A stretch of 6,582 nucleotides of DNA from JBHHYU01 sp046757725 (GCA_046757725.1 JBHHYU010000130.1:1-6582), one strand, 5' to 3'; shown: positions 1 through 6,401, counted from the first letter of the stretch. A program made the numbers and translations. The notes: generated by a model from the letters alone, not told the origin.

Positions 1-98
1 CTCGAATTTTACTTATATACCATGAACGTTCCCCACCTTCAAACCCTTTTATCATGTAAACTGCTCGGTTTCAGGCTGCCTCCATCCTGCGATCCGGC

Positions 99-1766
99 CT
101 AGTTTGGCTGACAGATTTGGTGCCGGCGGACTTTTCCCGGGAATACATCATTGCAGCAGCCCTCTTCCACAACCGTGGAACCGTTGACGACTACGGCCTT
201 GATTCCCGGCGGATGTCTCTTCACTTCCTGCGCGTCAATGACATCCGGCAATTTCCTGCTAACGAGATCGTCGATCTTGTCAGCGTCAAAGACGGTCACG
301 TCCGCGGGCATTCCTTCTTTGAGCAAACCGCGATTGAGCCGCAGTTTCTTCGCGGGGAAGCCCGTCAACTTATGAACCGCTTGCTCAAGGCTCATCAGAT
401 GTTTCTCGCGGCGCCAATACCCTAGCACCTTCGCCGGTGCCCCGTGCCAAAAGAAACGATCCAAATGCGCACCCACATCGGTGCCAATGAGGCTCGTGTC
501 GGACTTGATCATCGCCGCAAGAAGCTCGGGATGCGCGTTAGCGAGACCATAGTAAACGCCTTGGGAACGAAGATCGTCCTCAAGCCAGGTATCGAAGAAA
601 GCGTCGACCGGTGGCTTTTCGGTGAGTCGGCCGATATCCGCAGCGTTCTTCAGTTCAAGTTTTTTCAAATCAGGCTTTTCAATATGTTCGAAAACCACCC
701 GATCCCAGCCATGCCATTCCACAAACTCTGGTTCGCCGGCGCCGGCAATTCGCTCCTGTTCGAGTTTTTTCCGAATGCCTTTGTTTCTAAGCTGGCCGCG
801 TAGATCCTTTGAACCCTTGATGGCTTCCCATGTCGGTAGGCCGTTTAAGAAGAAGCAAGCATCGACTGTGAAACGGCGAATATGTGTGTAGGGAATGACC
901 ACGCCATAGAGGTTTTGACCGCGCTTTTGCGCCTCCTCCATGTACTTGATCGCTTTCATGCCCTGATCTTTTTGGCCGGGACGTACACGAAATTCGTTGC
1001 CGATCTCCGTCGCGCCTATTTTCCCGAGCATTTCGGGGATGCCGCTTTCCGGCTGCAGCATCATTTGGAAACCATTAAACTGGAAACAACCTTTAAATTC
1101 AGCGACGACGTTGGCCAGCTCCACAATTTCATCGTGTGTCGCAAACGTACTTGGCGTGCCGGCGTGAATGGCCGGTCCCCCGCGCGGGCTAGTCGAGAAA
1201 CCGATAGCCCCTAACTCCATTCCTTCACGCACCATCTTTTTCATCGCCTCGAGTTCTTCGGGATGCGCCTCTCTGGCATACGCGGCTTCGCCCATAACGG
1301 TGAGTCGTACCGGCGAGTGGGGCATCAGAGGAGCAATGTTGATGGCTATTTTACCTTCGAGATAATTTAAGTAATCCCCAAAGGTGTTCCATTTCCAGTC
1401 CTTGTCATCGACATATTTATCCAAGACACGCCGCAGATACTGAACCAGAACCTGCCTAGGCTCCGGTCGTGGCGGTACCGGGGCACAGGAAGCTCCACAA
1501 TCTCCAATAACGATCGTCGTTACGCCATAATTCACAACGGGGTTGCCGTGGGGATATTGCACAGCGAAGGCGTCCATGTGGGTATGGGAATCGATAAAGC
1601 CCGGGGCGACGACTTGTCCTTGAGCATCGATCTCTTTCTTTCCGGCACCGAGGTTCTTTCCGATAGCCGTAATCGCCTCCCCGTTCACCGCGACATCAGC
1701 TTCGAAACCCGGACTACCGGTTCCGTCAATGACTAGACCGTTGCGGATCACTAGATCATGAGCCAT
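99..1766 (-). CDS. D-aminoacylase-like amidohydrolase (N-acyl-D-amino-acid deacylase family)
   Basis: A 555-residue cytoplasmic enzyme of the amidohydrolase superfamily, D-aminoacylase branch, whose characterised members hydrolyse N-acyl-D-amino acids to the D-amino acid and a carboxylate. Seen: the N-terminal beta-sandwich opening (DLVIRNGLVIDGTG, residues 4-17), the metal-binding HTH at 61-63 (PGFIDSHTHMDA), GDCGASCAP (88-96) matching the family GNCG-Cys motif that carries the bridging cysteine, GFSTSPRG (189-196), the late TDVGAH motif (429-434) holding the catalytic aspartate, and the C-terminal GLLKEGMPADVTVFD strand (480-494). Length fits the family (about 480-580). The internal His motifs of characterised members (HTHxR and SHxK) are not recognisable: the matching stretch reads CFQFNGFQMM and EFRVRPGQ. 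The substrate is therefore uncertain and may not be an acyl-D-amino acid. The start is the ATG 7 bases after AAGGAGGAG. It stands alone on its strand, divergent from the cupin gene. Confidence 0.88.
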   Translation of the reverse strand: MAHDLVIRNGLVIDGTGSPGFEADVAVNGEAITAIGKNLGAGKKEIDAQGQVVAPGFIDSHTHMDAFAVQYPHGNPVVNYGVTTIVIGDCGASCAPVPPRPEPRQVLVQYLRRVLDKYVDDKDWKWNTFGDYLNYLEGKIAINIAPLMPHSPVRLTVMGEAAYAREAHPEELEAMKKMVREGMELGAIGFSTSPRGGPAIHAGTPSTFATHDEIVELANVVAEFKGCFQFNGFQMMLQPESGIPEMLGKIGATEIGNEFRVRPGQKDQGMKAIKYMEEAQKRGQNLYGVVIPYTHIRRFTVDACFFLNGLPTWEAIKGSKDLRGQLRNKGIRKKLEQERIAGAGEPEFVEWHGWDRVVFEHIEKPDLKKLELKNAADIGRLTEKPPVDAFFDTWLEDDLRSQGVYYGLANAHPELLAAMIKSDTSLIGTDVGAHLDRFFWHGAPAKVLGYWRREKHLMSLEQAVHKLTGFPAKKLRLNRGLLKEGMPADVTVFDADKIDDLVSRKLPDVIDAQEVKRHPPGIKAVVVNGSTVVEEGCCNDVFPGKVRRHQICQPN

Positions 1767-1773
1767 ACGAGAA

Positions 1774-1782
1774 CTCCTCCTT
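1774..1782 (-). promoter_or_regulatory. Shine-Dalgarno site of the amidohydrolase
   Basis: Read on the minus strand this is AAGGAGGAG, an almost ideal Shine-Dalgarno sequence 7 bases before the ATG whose complement is at 1764-1766. It fixes the start of the amidohydrolase and implies strong translation initiation. Confidence 0.85.
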
Positions 1783-1892
1783 TTACCGTCATGTTGTCCC
1801 GTTCTACAGTCACCCTATCGGCGCCATACGCCACAGTAGAAATCCACAGATGGTTCTCTAGGATATTACCAGGCATGAGTGGGACGGGGTAG

Positions 1893-1922
1893 ACAATATT
1901 CGATAACGTGTAAGTATGTCAA
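1893..1922 (-). promoter_or_regulatory. putative sigma-70 promoter of the amidohydrolase
   Basis: On the minus strand a perfect -35 hexamer TTGACA (complement of 1917-1922) is followed after 18 bases by TATTGT (complement of 1893-1898), four of six matches to the -10 consensus. Transcription would start near 1886, giving a leader of about 120 bases. That leader contains a nested inverted repeat (1802-1807 with 1836-1841, and 1820-1823 with 1829-1832). The promoter is predicted only from hexamers and spacing. Confidence 0.5.
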
Positions 1923-2000
1923 CTTGAGGCCGGCTCTCCGTTAACCGGACGCATAATACCAGGGGGCATGCTCCGAAGAGAGGGAGACGTCAAACCATGA

Positions 2001-2050
2001 TCGTGCTCGGTGCTCGAGCTCGGTGTCGAACACGAAGCACGAACACGAGC
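2001..2050. repeat. imperfect self-complementary block
   Basis: The left arm (2001-2027) is built on TCGTGCTCGGTGCTCG and the right arm (2028-2050) on GAACACGAAGCACGAACACG. The reverse complement of the right arm, TCGTGTTCGTGCTTCG..., aligns with the left arm with scattered mismatches and short gaps, so the block could fold into a long irregular hairpin. Both arms are also internally repetitive (GCACGAACACGA type). It looks like a decayed intergenic repeat rather than a coding remnant; its function is unknown. Confidence 0.4.
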
Positions 2051-2144
2051 CACCCGCAACGTAGCCGTTTATCGACCGCAGCGGGTTCAAAGTCATAGGG
2101 AGAAAATAAGAACTAAACGACTCGACCACGAAACCTGGCCCATG

Positions 2145-2172
2145 TTGACTTGCCGGCCCATTCCTGAATACT
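2145..2172 (+). promoter_or_regulatory. putative sigma-70 promoter of the cupin gene
   Basis: TTGACT (2145-2150, five of six to the -35 consensus) is followed after 16 bases by AATACT (2167-2172, four of six to the -10). Initiation would be near 2179, giving a leader of roughly 180 bases that includes the structured element at 2200-2296. The prediction rests on hexamer match, spacing and orientation only. Confidence 0.4.
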
Positions 2173-2199
2173 CTTTGTCATTATTGATTATCAAAAACA

Positions 2200-2296
2200 G
2201 CGTGGCCGGTGAGTCTCCTGACTTGGCAATCCGTTGGGGTGCTTGATGGCAAAGCAACACCTGCCTTGCGAACTCTTGCGTTCGTGCCGGCTCCGC
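2200..2296. promoter_or_regulatory. candidate structured leader element (multi-stem junction)
   Basis: An outer stem is formed by 2200-2209 and 2287-2296: GCCGG with CCGGC plus a G-T wobble, one mismatch, then GCG with CGC. It encloses three small hairpins: AGTC-TCCT-GACT (2212-2223), TGCTT with AAGCA around a 7-base loop (2240-2256), and CGAAC with GTTCG around a 6-base loop (2269-2284). The fold is possible on either strand. On the plus strand it would sit in the 5' leader of the cupin gene between a candidate promoter and the ribosome binding site, the usual place for a cis-regulatory RNA. I cannot assign a class. It lacks the UGAGA and CUGAU contacts of a TPP riboswitch and the GGGAA and GCCACTG blocks of a cobalamin riboswitch. 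Confidence 0.35.
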
Positions 2297-2350
2297 TTTA
2301 GGAAAGATTTCTTATCGTTTACCCGTCATTCACTTTAACTTGGCCACACG

Positions 2351-2357
2351 AGAGGAG
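2351..2357 (+). promoter_or_regulatory. Shine-Dalgarno site of the cupin gene
   Basis: AGAGGAG ends 5 bases before the ATG at 2363, a good Shine-Dalgarno match at normal spacing. It supports that start codon. Confidence 0.8.
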
Positions 2358-2362
2358 TCACC

Positions 2363-3553
2363 ATGACCACGGCAAGCACCAAACTGGATCCGGAAAAGCA
2401 GCCCGCTCTTGTACGAGTCGACATGTATGAAGATTGGCGCGAACGGGAGGGCGTCCCCCTCGTCGGAGGGGTATACCTTAAAGATATAAAAGCGGTAGAG
2501 GTTGGCCCCTGGCCCCGTAAAGGTGATGGTGTCAACGGGGCGCTATGCTACCTGGACGGAGACGACGAGAACGATGAGCACATCGTTGAACTCTCGCCGG
2601 GTAGTTTCACCGCGCCTCTGAGACACATGTACACTGAGGCCCTCTACGTCGTCTCGGGACACGGCTCCACCTCGGTCTGGCGAGACGAGGGAGCGAAGCA
2701 GACTTTTGAGTGGGGACCCGGTAGTTACTTCGTGCTGCCCACGAACGCTTGGCACCAGTTCTTTAACGCCAGCTTATCACGTCCGGCGCGGTGGTTTTCT
2801 GTGACCGACCTTCCCCAGCTGTTGCGGCAATGGGCCAGCGAGGACTTCGTCTTTAACAACCCCTACCATTTCAGCGACCGTTACCGAGGCGAGCCCGACT
2901 ATTTCAGCGCAGAGGCGAAGCTCTACCGCGGCCGGGTCTGGGAGACAAACTTTATCGCGGACATAAAAAAACTGCCCCTCTACGAATGGAAGAGCCGAGG
3001 AGGCGGCGGTTCCAACGCCTTCATGGTCATGGGCGCCGGGATGATGGAGTCCCATGTTTCCCGCTTTGAGTCCGGCCACTATAAAAAAAGTCACCGGCAC
3101 GGTCCTGGGGCGCACCTTTACATCACCGAGGGGGAAGGCTATGTGCTGACGCAGCGGGGCAATGAGCCCCGGATCCGCTGTGACTGGAAAGAGGGCAGTC
3201 TCTACCTTTCGGGTGCTGGGGAAGGACTCTGGTTACACCAGCACTTTAACGTGGGTGCCACCCCGGCTACTTACCTGGTGTTGAACCAAGGCCTTTCCCG
3301 CAAGTACGCTGCGACCCGCTGGCAAGCACATGTTTCCACCGTGCTCCGCACCGGTGAGGTAAGCGGTAAGAAGGGCGGTTACCAGCTTGAGTACGAAGAC
3401 GAGGATCCGGAGATCCATCGCATCTTCGAGGAAGAGCTGCGCAAACGGGGGATCACCTGCAAAATGAAAAACATGGTCCCATGGTGCACCGGTGAGCCGG
3501 GAGCGGAAAGCGCGAAAGCCTATTTCCCGGACGAGCATGGGCTATACGAATAG
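2363..3553 (+). CDS. two-domain cupin protein (bicupin), function unknown
   Basis: A 396-residue soluble protein with two cupin beta-barrels, the architecture of bicupin dioxygenases such as the gentisate dioxygenase superfamily; the reaction is not known. Domain 1 (about 75-148) has LRHMYTE (86-92) and GSYFVLPTNAWHQFFN (120-135). The usual HxHxxxE is thus LxHxxxE, leaving H88, E92 and H131. Domain 2 (about 220-308) has HRHGPGAH (244-251) and LHQHFN (291-296), giving a histidine-rich site (H244, H246, H251, H292) with His where many cupins have Glu. Domain 2 is therefore the better candidate for binding a metal and doing catalysis, with domain 1 weaker or structural; this is inference. No signal peptide or membrane segment is visible. 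The charged C-terminal tail (about 340-396) contains two Cys (366, 375). The start is set by AGAGGAG. eutA follows on the same strand after 204 bases. Confidence 0.87.
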   Translation: MTTASTKLDPEKQPALVRVDMYEDWREREGVPLVGGVYLKDIKAVEVGPWPRKGDGVNGALCYLDGDDENDEHIVELSPGSFTAPLRHMYTEALYVVSGHGSTSVWRDEGAKQTFEWGPGSYFVLPTNAWHQFFNASLSRPARWFSVTDLPQLLRQWASEDFVFNNPYHFSDRYRGEPDYFSAEAKLYRGRVWETNFIADIKKLPLYEWKSRGGGGSNAFMVMGAGMMESHVSRFESGHYKKSHRHGPGAHLYITEGEGYVLTQRGNEPRIRCDWKEGSLYLSGAGEGLWLHQHFNVGATPATYLVLNQGLSRKYAATRWQAHVSTVLRTGEVSGKKGGYQLEYEDEDPEIHRIFEEELRKRGITCKMKNMVPWCTGEPGAESAKAYFPDEHGLYE

Positions 3554-3757
3554 CCTGAGCTGTGATTTTCGGCAGAGGACCTTTTTCAAGCGGAGCCGGC
3601 CATCGCATAGCGAACGTGCATTGGCTTGTGTGGTGACGCAACCATTCCCAACCAGATTGTCGTTATTTCCTGCACAAGCTGTTAAAGTAATGGTTTCTGG
3701 CGGCCGCTGAACGGCACCTGTGAATACCCGTTCTTCCGAGCGGAAAGACGCGACGCT

Positions 3758-5269
3758 ATGCACGATGTTATAGATGACCACGGTCACGACGGCGAGCAGG
3801 CTAACCAAGAGCAGGAACATCCCCTCTGGAAGTTAGACACGATCACCCTCACCAGCGTCGGCATCGATGTCGGCACGGCGACTTCCCAGATCATCTTCTC
3901 CCGTCTCATGCTGCGAAGGCTGGGGTTCAACCTCTCCAGCCGCTTCGTGGTGGCGGAGCGGAAAATTCTCTATCTCTCACCCATCCACTTCACACCCTAT
4001 GCCGCGGGTCGGGAGCGGATAGACCACCAGGCGCTCGGGTGCATCGTCGACGCTGCGTACCGGGAGGCTGGGCTCAGTCCAAAGGAGGTGGACACGGGGG
4101 CGATCATCCTGACGGGTGAGGCCATTCGTCGGAACAATGCTCGGGTCATCGCGGACCTGTTCGCCGCACAGCAGGGGAACTTTGTCTGTGCCACCGCGGG
4201 TCATAATTTCGAGGCGTTACTGGCCGCCCACGGGTCCGGCGCGGTTGCCATATCCGCCGAACAGCAGTGCAGAGTTCTCAATGTGGACATGGGCGGCGGC
4301 ACCACCAAACTGGCCGTGGCCGAACACGGGCGGGTCCTGAGCACGGCAGCACTCCACGTAGGTAGCCGGCTTTTAGCCATCGACGGCGCCGGCAGGATCG
4401 CCGTGCTGGAACCCGGTGGCCAGACACTGACCCGTCAAGTAGGGTTTGAATGGAAGGTTGGCGACCAGGTAACGCCAGAGGAGATAGAACGGCTGGCGGA
4501 TCATATGGCCCGGGCTGTGCTGGCTCTCGCCCAAAACGAAACCTCCGCGCCTGACCTTGAGCAACTCTGGCTCACTCCTCCTCTCAGCGGCCCCAGGAGC
4601 TACGAGGCGGTCGTCTTTTCAGGTGGTGTGGGTGAGTACGTTTACGGAAAGCAGTCCGAGTCTTTTGGGGACCTGGGCGCACCGGTGGGGACGGCGCTCG
4701 CACGCCACATACGGAAGGGCGCGCTCGCGTGGCCACTCGTGCCCGGCCGCGAGTGTATCCGCGCCACGGTTATGGGGGCGGCCCAACATACCATTCAGGT
4801 AAGCGGCAACACCATCTACCGCTCGAATGATGAGCTGCTCCCGCGAAAAAACTTGCAGGTACTGCGGCCTGCCCTGGACTTAAGCGATGATATCGATGTC
4901 TCAACGGTTGCACAGGCTATCCGAGGCCATTTCCAGTCCTTCGACCTGGAGGAGGGGGAAGCGGATGTGGCCCTGGTGTTCCGTTGGGGCGGGACTCCCG
5001 CCGCCACCCGTATCGCCGCCTTCTGCCATGGCTTAATGGAAGGTCTACAGAGCACCTCGCGGAGTGGCCGACCCATCTACCTGGTCTTCGACCACGACCT
5101 CGCAGGGTTAGTCGGAACCATTCTCAAAGAGGAGTTCAAAATTAAGAACGACGTCCTCTCCATAGATGGAGTTACCCTCCGAGACTTCGACTTCATCGAC
5201 CTGGGTGAGGTCCTGGAGCCTTCCGGCACCGTACCCGTGACCATTAAATCTTTAGTGTTCCAGTTATAG
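3758..5269 (+). CDS. eutA: ethanolamine ammonia-lyase reactivating factor EutA
   Basis: EutA is the ATP-dependent chaperone-like reactivase that releases damaged cobalamin from ethanolamine ammonia-lyase (EutBC) so that fresh adenosylcobalamin can bind. The 503 residues show the actin/Hsp70-type fold: phosphate-1 loop SVGIDVGTATSQIIFSRL (33-50), ILTGEA (117-122), phosphate-2 loop VDMGGGTTKLAV (176-187), adenosine motif VVFSGGVGEYVYG (285-297), and the family C-terminus VPVTIKSLVF (492-501). It is some 35 residues longer than enterobacterial EutA (about 467), mostly because of an Asp/Glu/His-rich N-terminal tail (1-25). The gene looks intact. No strong Shine-Dalgarno is present (GGAAAG at 3740-3745 lies 12 bases from the ATG), so the start is probable rather than certain. 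The 204 bases upstream show no terminator and no convincing promoter, so co-transcription with the cupin is possible. Neither eutB nor eutC is in the window. Confidence 0.93.
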   Translation: MHDVIDDHGHDGEQANQEQEHPLWKLDTITLTSVGIDVGTATSQIIFSRLMLRRLGFNLSSRFVVAERKILYLSPIHFTPYAAGRERIDHQALGCIVDAAYREAGLSPKEVDTGAIILTGEAIRRNNARVIADLFAAQQGNFVCATAGHNFEALLAAHGSGAVAISAEQQCRVLNVDMGGGTTKLAVAEHGRVLSTAALHVGSRLLAIDGAGRIAVLEPGGQTLTRQVGFEWKVGDQVTPEEIERLADHMARAVLALAQNETSAPDLEQLWLTPPLSGPRSYEAVVFSGGVGEYVYGKQSESFGDLGAPVGTALARHIRKGALAWPLVPGRECIRATVMGAAQHTIQVSGNTIYRSNDELLPRKNLQVLRPALDLSDDIDVSTVAQAIRGHFQSFDLEEGEADVALVFRWGGTPAATRIAAFCHGLMEGLQSTSRSGRPIYLVFDHDLAGLVGTILKEEFKIKNDVLSIDGVTLRDFDFIDLGEVLEPSGTVPVTIKSLVFQL

Positions 5270-5522
5270 CAGCCGGCCCTGGTCTTCACTTCGACGAGGG
5301 TACTGTGCTCGAGGCTGTCTTCTCTTAGGTATTTGGATGGCTTGTCCAGATCAATCTCCCTGTTGGAACTCATTTCCAGCGTTCTTAGTTAATAATACGG
5401 AGGGTCATAAAAACGACGCGCTAACAATCAAGTGACTTGGCCGAACCCTGTATGCTTCGGTAGCGGGAGGATGGCGTAGCTATTTTAGACTTAGTCGAGT
5501 GACTTCTTCGGGTGATCCGATC

Positions 5523-6149
5523 ATGACTGAATGGAGCAGTGAAAAACCGATGGACCCACGGTTTTCCATTGTCATTCCTTCCTGGAATGACGCAAGGAGT
5601 CTTTCCAAGACCCTGGACTGTCTCCAAGGTCTTACTGGAATTAAAGACGCGGAAATCATTGTCGCCGCCTTTGGGGATAACAGCAGCGTCGAGCAGGCAG
5701 CGGCGGGACGCGCACGGGTCCTCTGGCCGGGCCAATCGACCCGGGCTGCGCATATGAACTCGGGCGCTGCCGTGGCTCATGGTGAGATCCTCTTTTTCCT
5801 TCATGCCGATTCGTTTCCACCAGTGAACGCCTTGGAATTGATCGATGGCGCCCTTTCCGACGCTTGTGTCGTGGGTGGTGCCTTCGAACACCTCTTCGCC
5901 GATCCTGCATGGAGCCTTCGCATGATCACTTGGATCAACCGGATCCGGTACCGCCTTACCCGCAATTACTACGGCGATCAAGGAATATTTGTCCGCACCT
6001 CTGTTTTCCGTCACATGGGGGGATACAAGGAGCTTCAGATTTTAGAGGACCTCGAGTTCAGCCAACGTCTGAAGGGGGTGGGGCAGACTGTACTTGTCAA
6101 AGTCCCTATGCTCACCTCCGGCCGTCGCTTCCTTTCCCAGGCCCCTTGA
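5523..6149 (+). CDS. family 2 glycosyltransferase, TIGR04283-like, truncated by frameshift
   Basis: A GT-A fold glycosyltransferase of the group annotated as TIGR04283 (rSAM/selenodomain- or arsenosugar-associated transferases), presumed to move a sugar from a nucleotide donor; the acceptor is unknown. From the ATG at 5523 (208 residues) I see FSIVIPSWNDA (14-24), RAAHMNSGAAVAHGEILFFLHADS (74-97, with the DxD-like HADS at 94-97), GDQGIFVR (151-158), GGY (166-168), LEDLEFSQRL (174-183) and TSGRRF (198-203). The usual VDGGSxD segment reads VAAFGDNSS (47-55), so the first Asp appears lost. The frame stops just after TSGRRF, while the expected continuation lies in another frame (6141-6283). Alternative starts are GTG 5499 and ATG 5550; none has a clear ribosome binding site. 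Spacing from eutA (about 250 bases) argues against tight coupling. Confidence 0.82.
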   Translation: MTEWSSEKPMDPRFSIVIPSWNDARSLSKTLDCLQGLTGIKDAEIIVAAFGDNSSVEQAAAGRARVLWPGQSTRAAHMNSGAAVAHGEILFFLHADSFPPVNALELIDGALSDACVVGGAFEHLFADPAWSLRMITWINRIRYRLTRNYYGDQGIFVRTSVFRHMGGYKELQILEDLEFSQRLKGVGQTVLVKVPMLTSGRRFLSQAP

Positions 6150-6283
6150 GGACCTTCTTCTTTATTGTTTGGTTGCTGCTGTTGCACACGCTTCGCCTTG
6201 ACACCCAGCGCTACGCTGAGCGGTGGCGGGGGCGTGGTAACTGTCCTCCCGGCAGCACATCCCCTGGTGTTTCCTCGCCATAG
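6141..6283 (+). pseudogene. out-of-frame C-terminal tail of the glycosyltransferase
   Basis: Reading from about 6143 in the frame that ends at TAG 6281-6283 gives PLRTFFFIVWLLLLH, then TLRLDTQRYAERWRG. This is the hydrophobic and Arg/Tyr-rich C-terminus normally seen right after TSxRRF in this glycosyltransferase group. The intact gene would read CAG GGC CCC TTG, whereas the window has CAG GCC CCT TGA. A single G missing from the short G run at 6140-6141 explains both the early stop and the displaced tail. Restored, the protein would be about 253 residues from the ATG at 5523. It could be a true mutation (pseudogene) or a sequencing or assembly error. Confidence 0.8.
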
Positions 6284-6377
6284 GACTGTGTAGTCCAAGG
6301 TATGCACTTGTGGGATCCTCAGTCACCATCTTCCCAAAGTTGAGTTTCTTCCAGGTCCGGGTCGCGTCGGAATGAAC

Positions 6378-6401
6378 TACCCCGCAGCAAGCTGCGGGGT
6401 A
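6378..6401. repeat. perfect 11-bp palindrome, REP-like
   Basis: TACCCCGCAGC, two bases AA, then GCTGCGGGGTA: eleven perfect pairs around a minimal loop (or ten pairs with a CAAG tetraloop). It is GC-rich and lies outside genes, flanked by CTACC and GTATC, like REP/BIME units that can be scattered by TnpA-REP transposases. With no T run after it, it is a poor intrinsic terminator by itself. Only one copy is in the window, so its repeat status is inferred. Confidence 0.6.

Larger units (their letters stand above)
1767..2362. other. divergent intergenic region, no gene seen
   Basis: This 596-base stretch separates the minus-strand amidohydrolase from the plus-strand cupin. The open frames in it are short, have no convincing ribosome binding site and translate to compositionally odd sequence, so I call no gene. 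It holds a promoter candidate for each flank, an imperfect inverted repeat at 2001-2050, an 11-base palindrome at 2184-2194 and a multi-stem element at 2200-2296. About 1925-2000 shows nothing I can name. No tRNA or other known RNA was recognised. Confidence 0.7.

Noticed and set aside
2184..2194. FNR/CRP-type operator
   Set aside because: An FNR site needs TTGAT-N4-ATCAA; here the half-sites are separated by one base only.
2010..2246. Plus-strand open frame of 78 residues in the divergent intergenic region
   Set aside because: It has no ribosome binding site or recognisable domain, and it runs through the self-complementary block and the candidate leader.
2236..2306. TPP (THI-box) riboswitch
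   Set aside because: GGGGTGC, GGC, ACC, GCGAAC and TGCCGGC appear in the right order, but the ligand-contacting UGAGA and CUGAU motifs are missing, so I do not annotate it as TPP.
2200..2345. Complete cobalamin riboswitch on the minus strand
   Set aside because: Only the B12-box-like part is present. The AGGGAA, CCCCGCAACTGT and GCCACTG blocks are absent, and the element is too short.
3542..3820. Minus-strand open frame of 92 residues with a hydrophobic, signal-peptide-like start (MFLLLVSLLAVVTVV)
   Set aside because: It lies antisense to the eutA start and the preceding gap. The hydrophobic run is the complement of the acidic/His-rich EutA N-terminus, there is no good ribosome binding site, and the rest of the translation looks random.
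5421..6014. Minus-strand open frame of 197 residues
   Set aside because: It is a shadow of the glycosyltransferase on the opposite strand. The translation shows no recognisable domain, while the plus-strand frame has clear GT-A motifs.
6283..6296. GGACT-GTGT-AGTCC hairpin at the end of the glycosyltransferase tail as an intrinsic terminator
   Set aside because: The stem is only 5 bp, not GC-rich, and is not followed by a T run.
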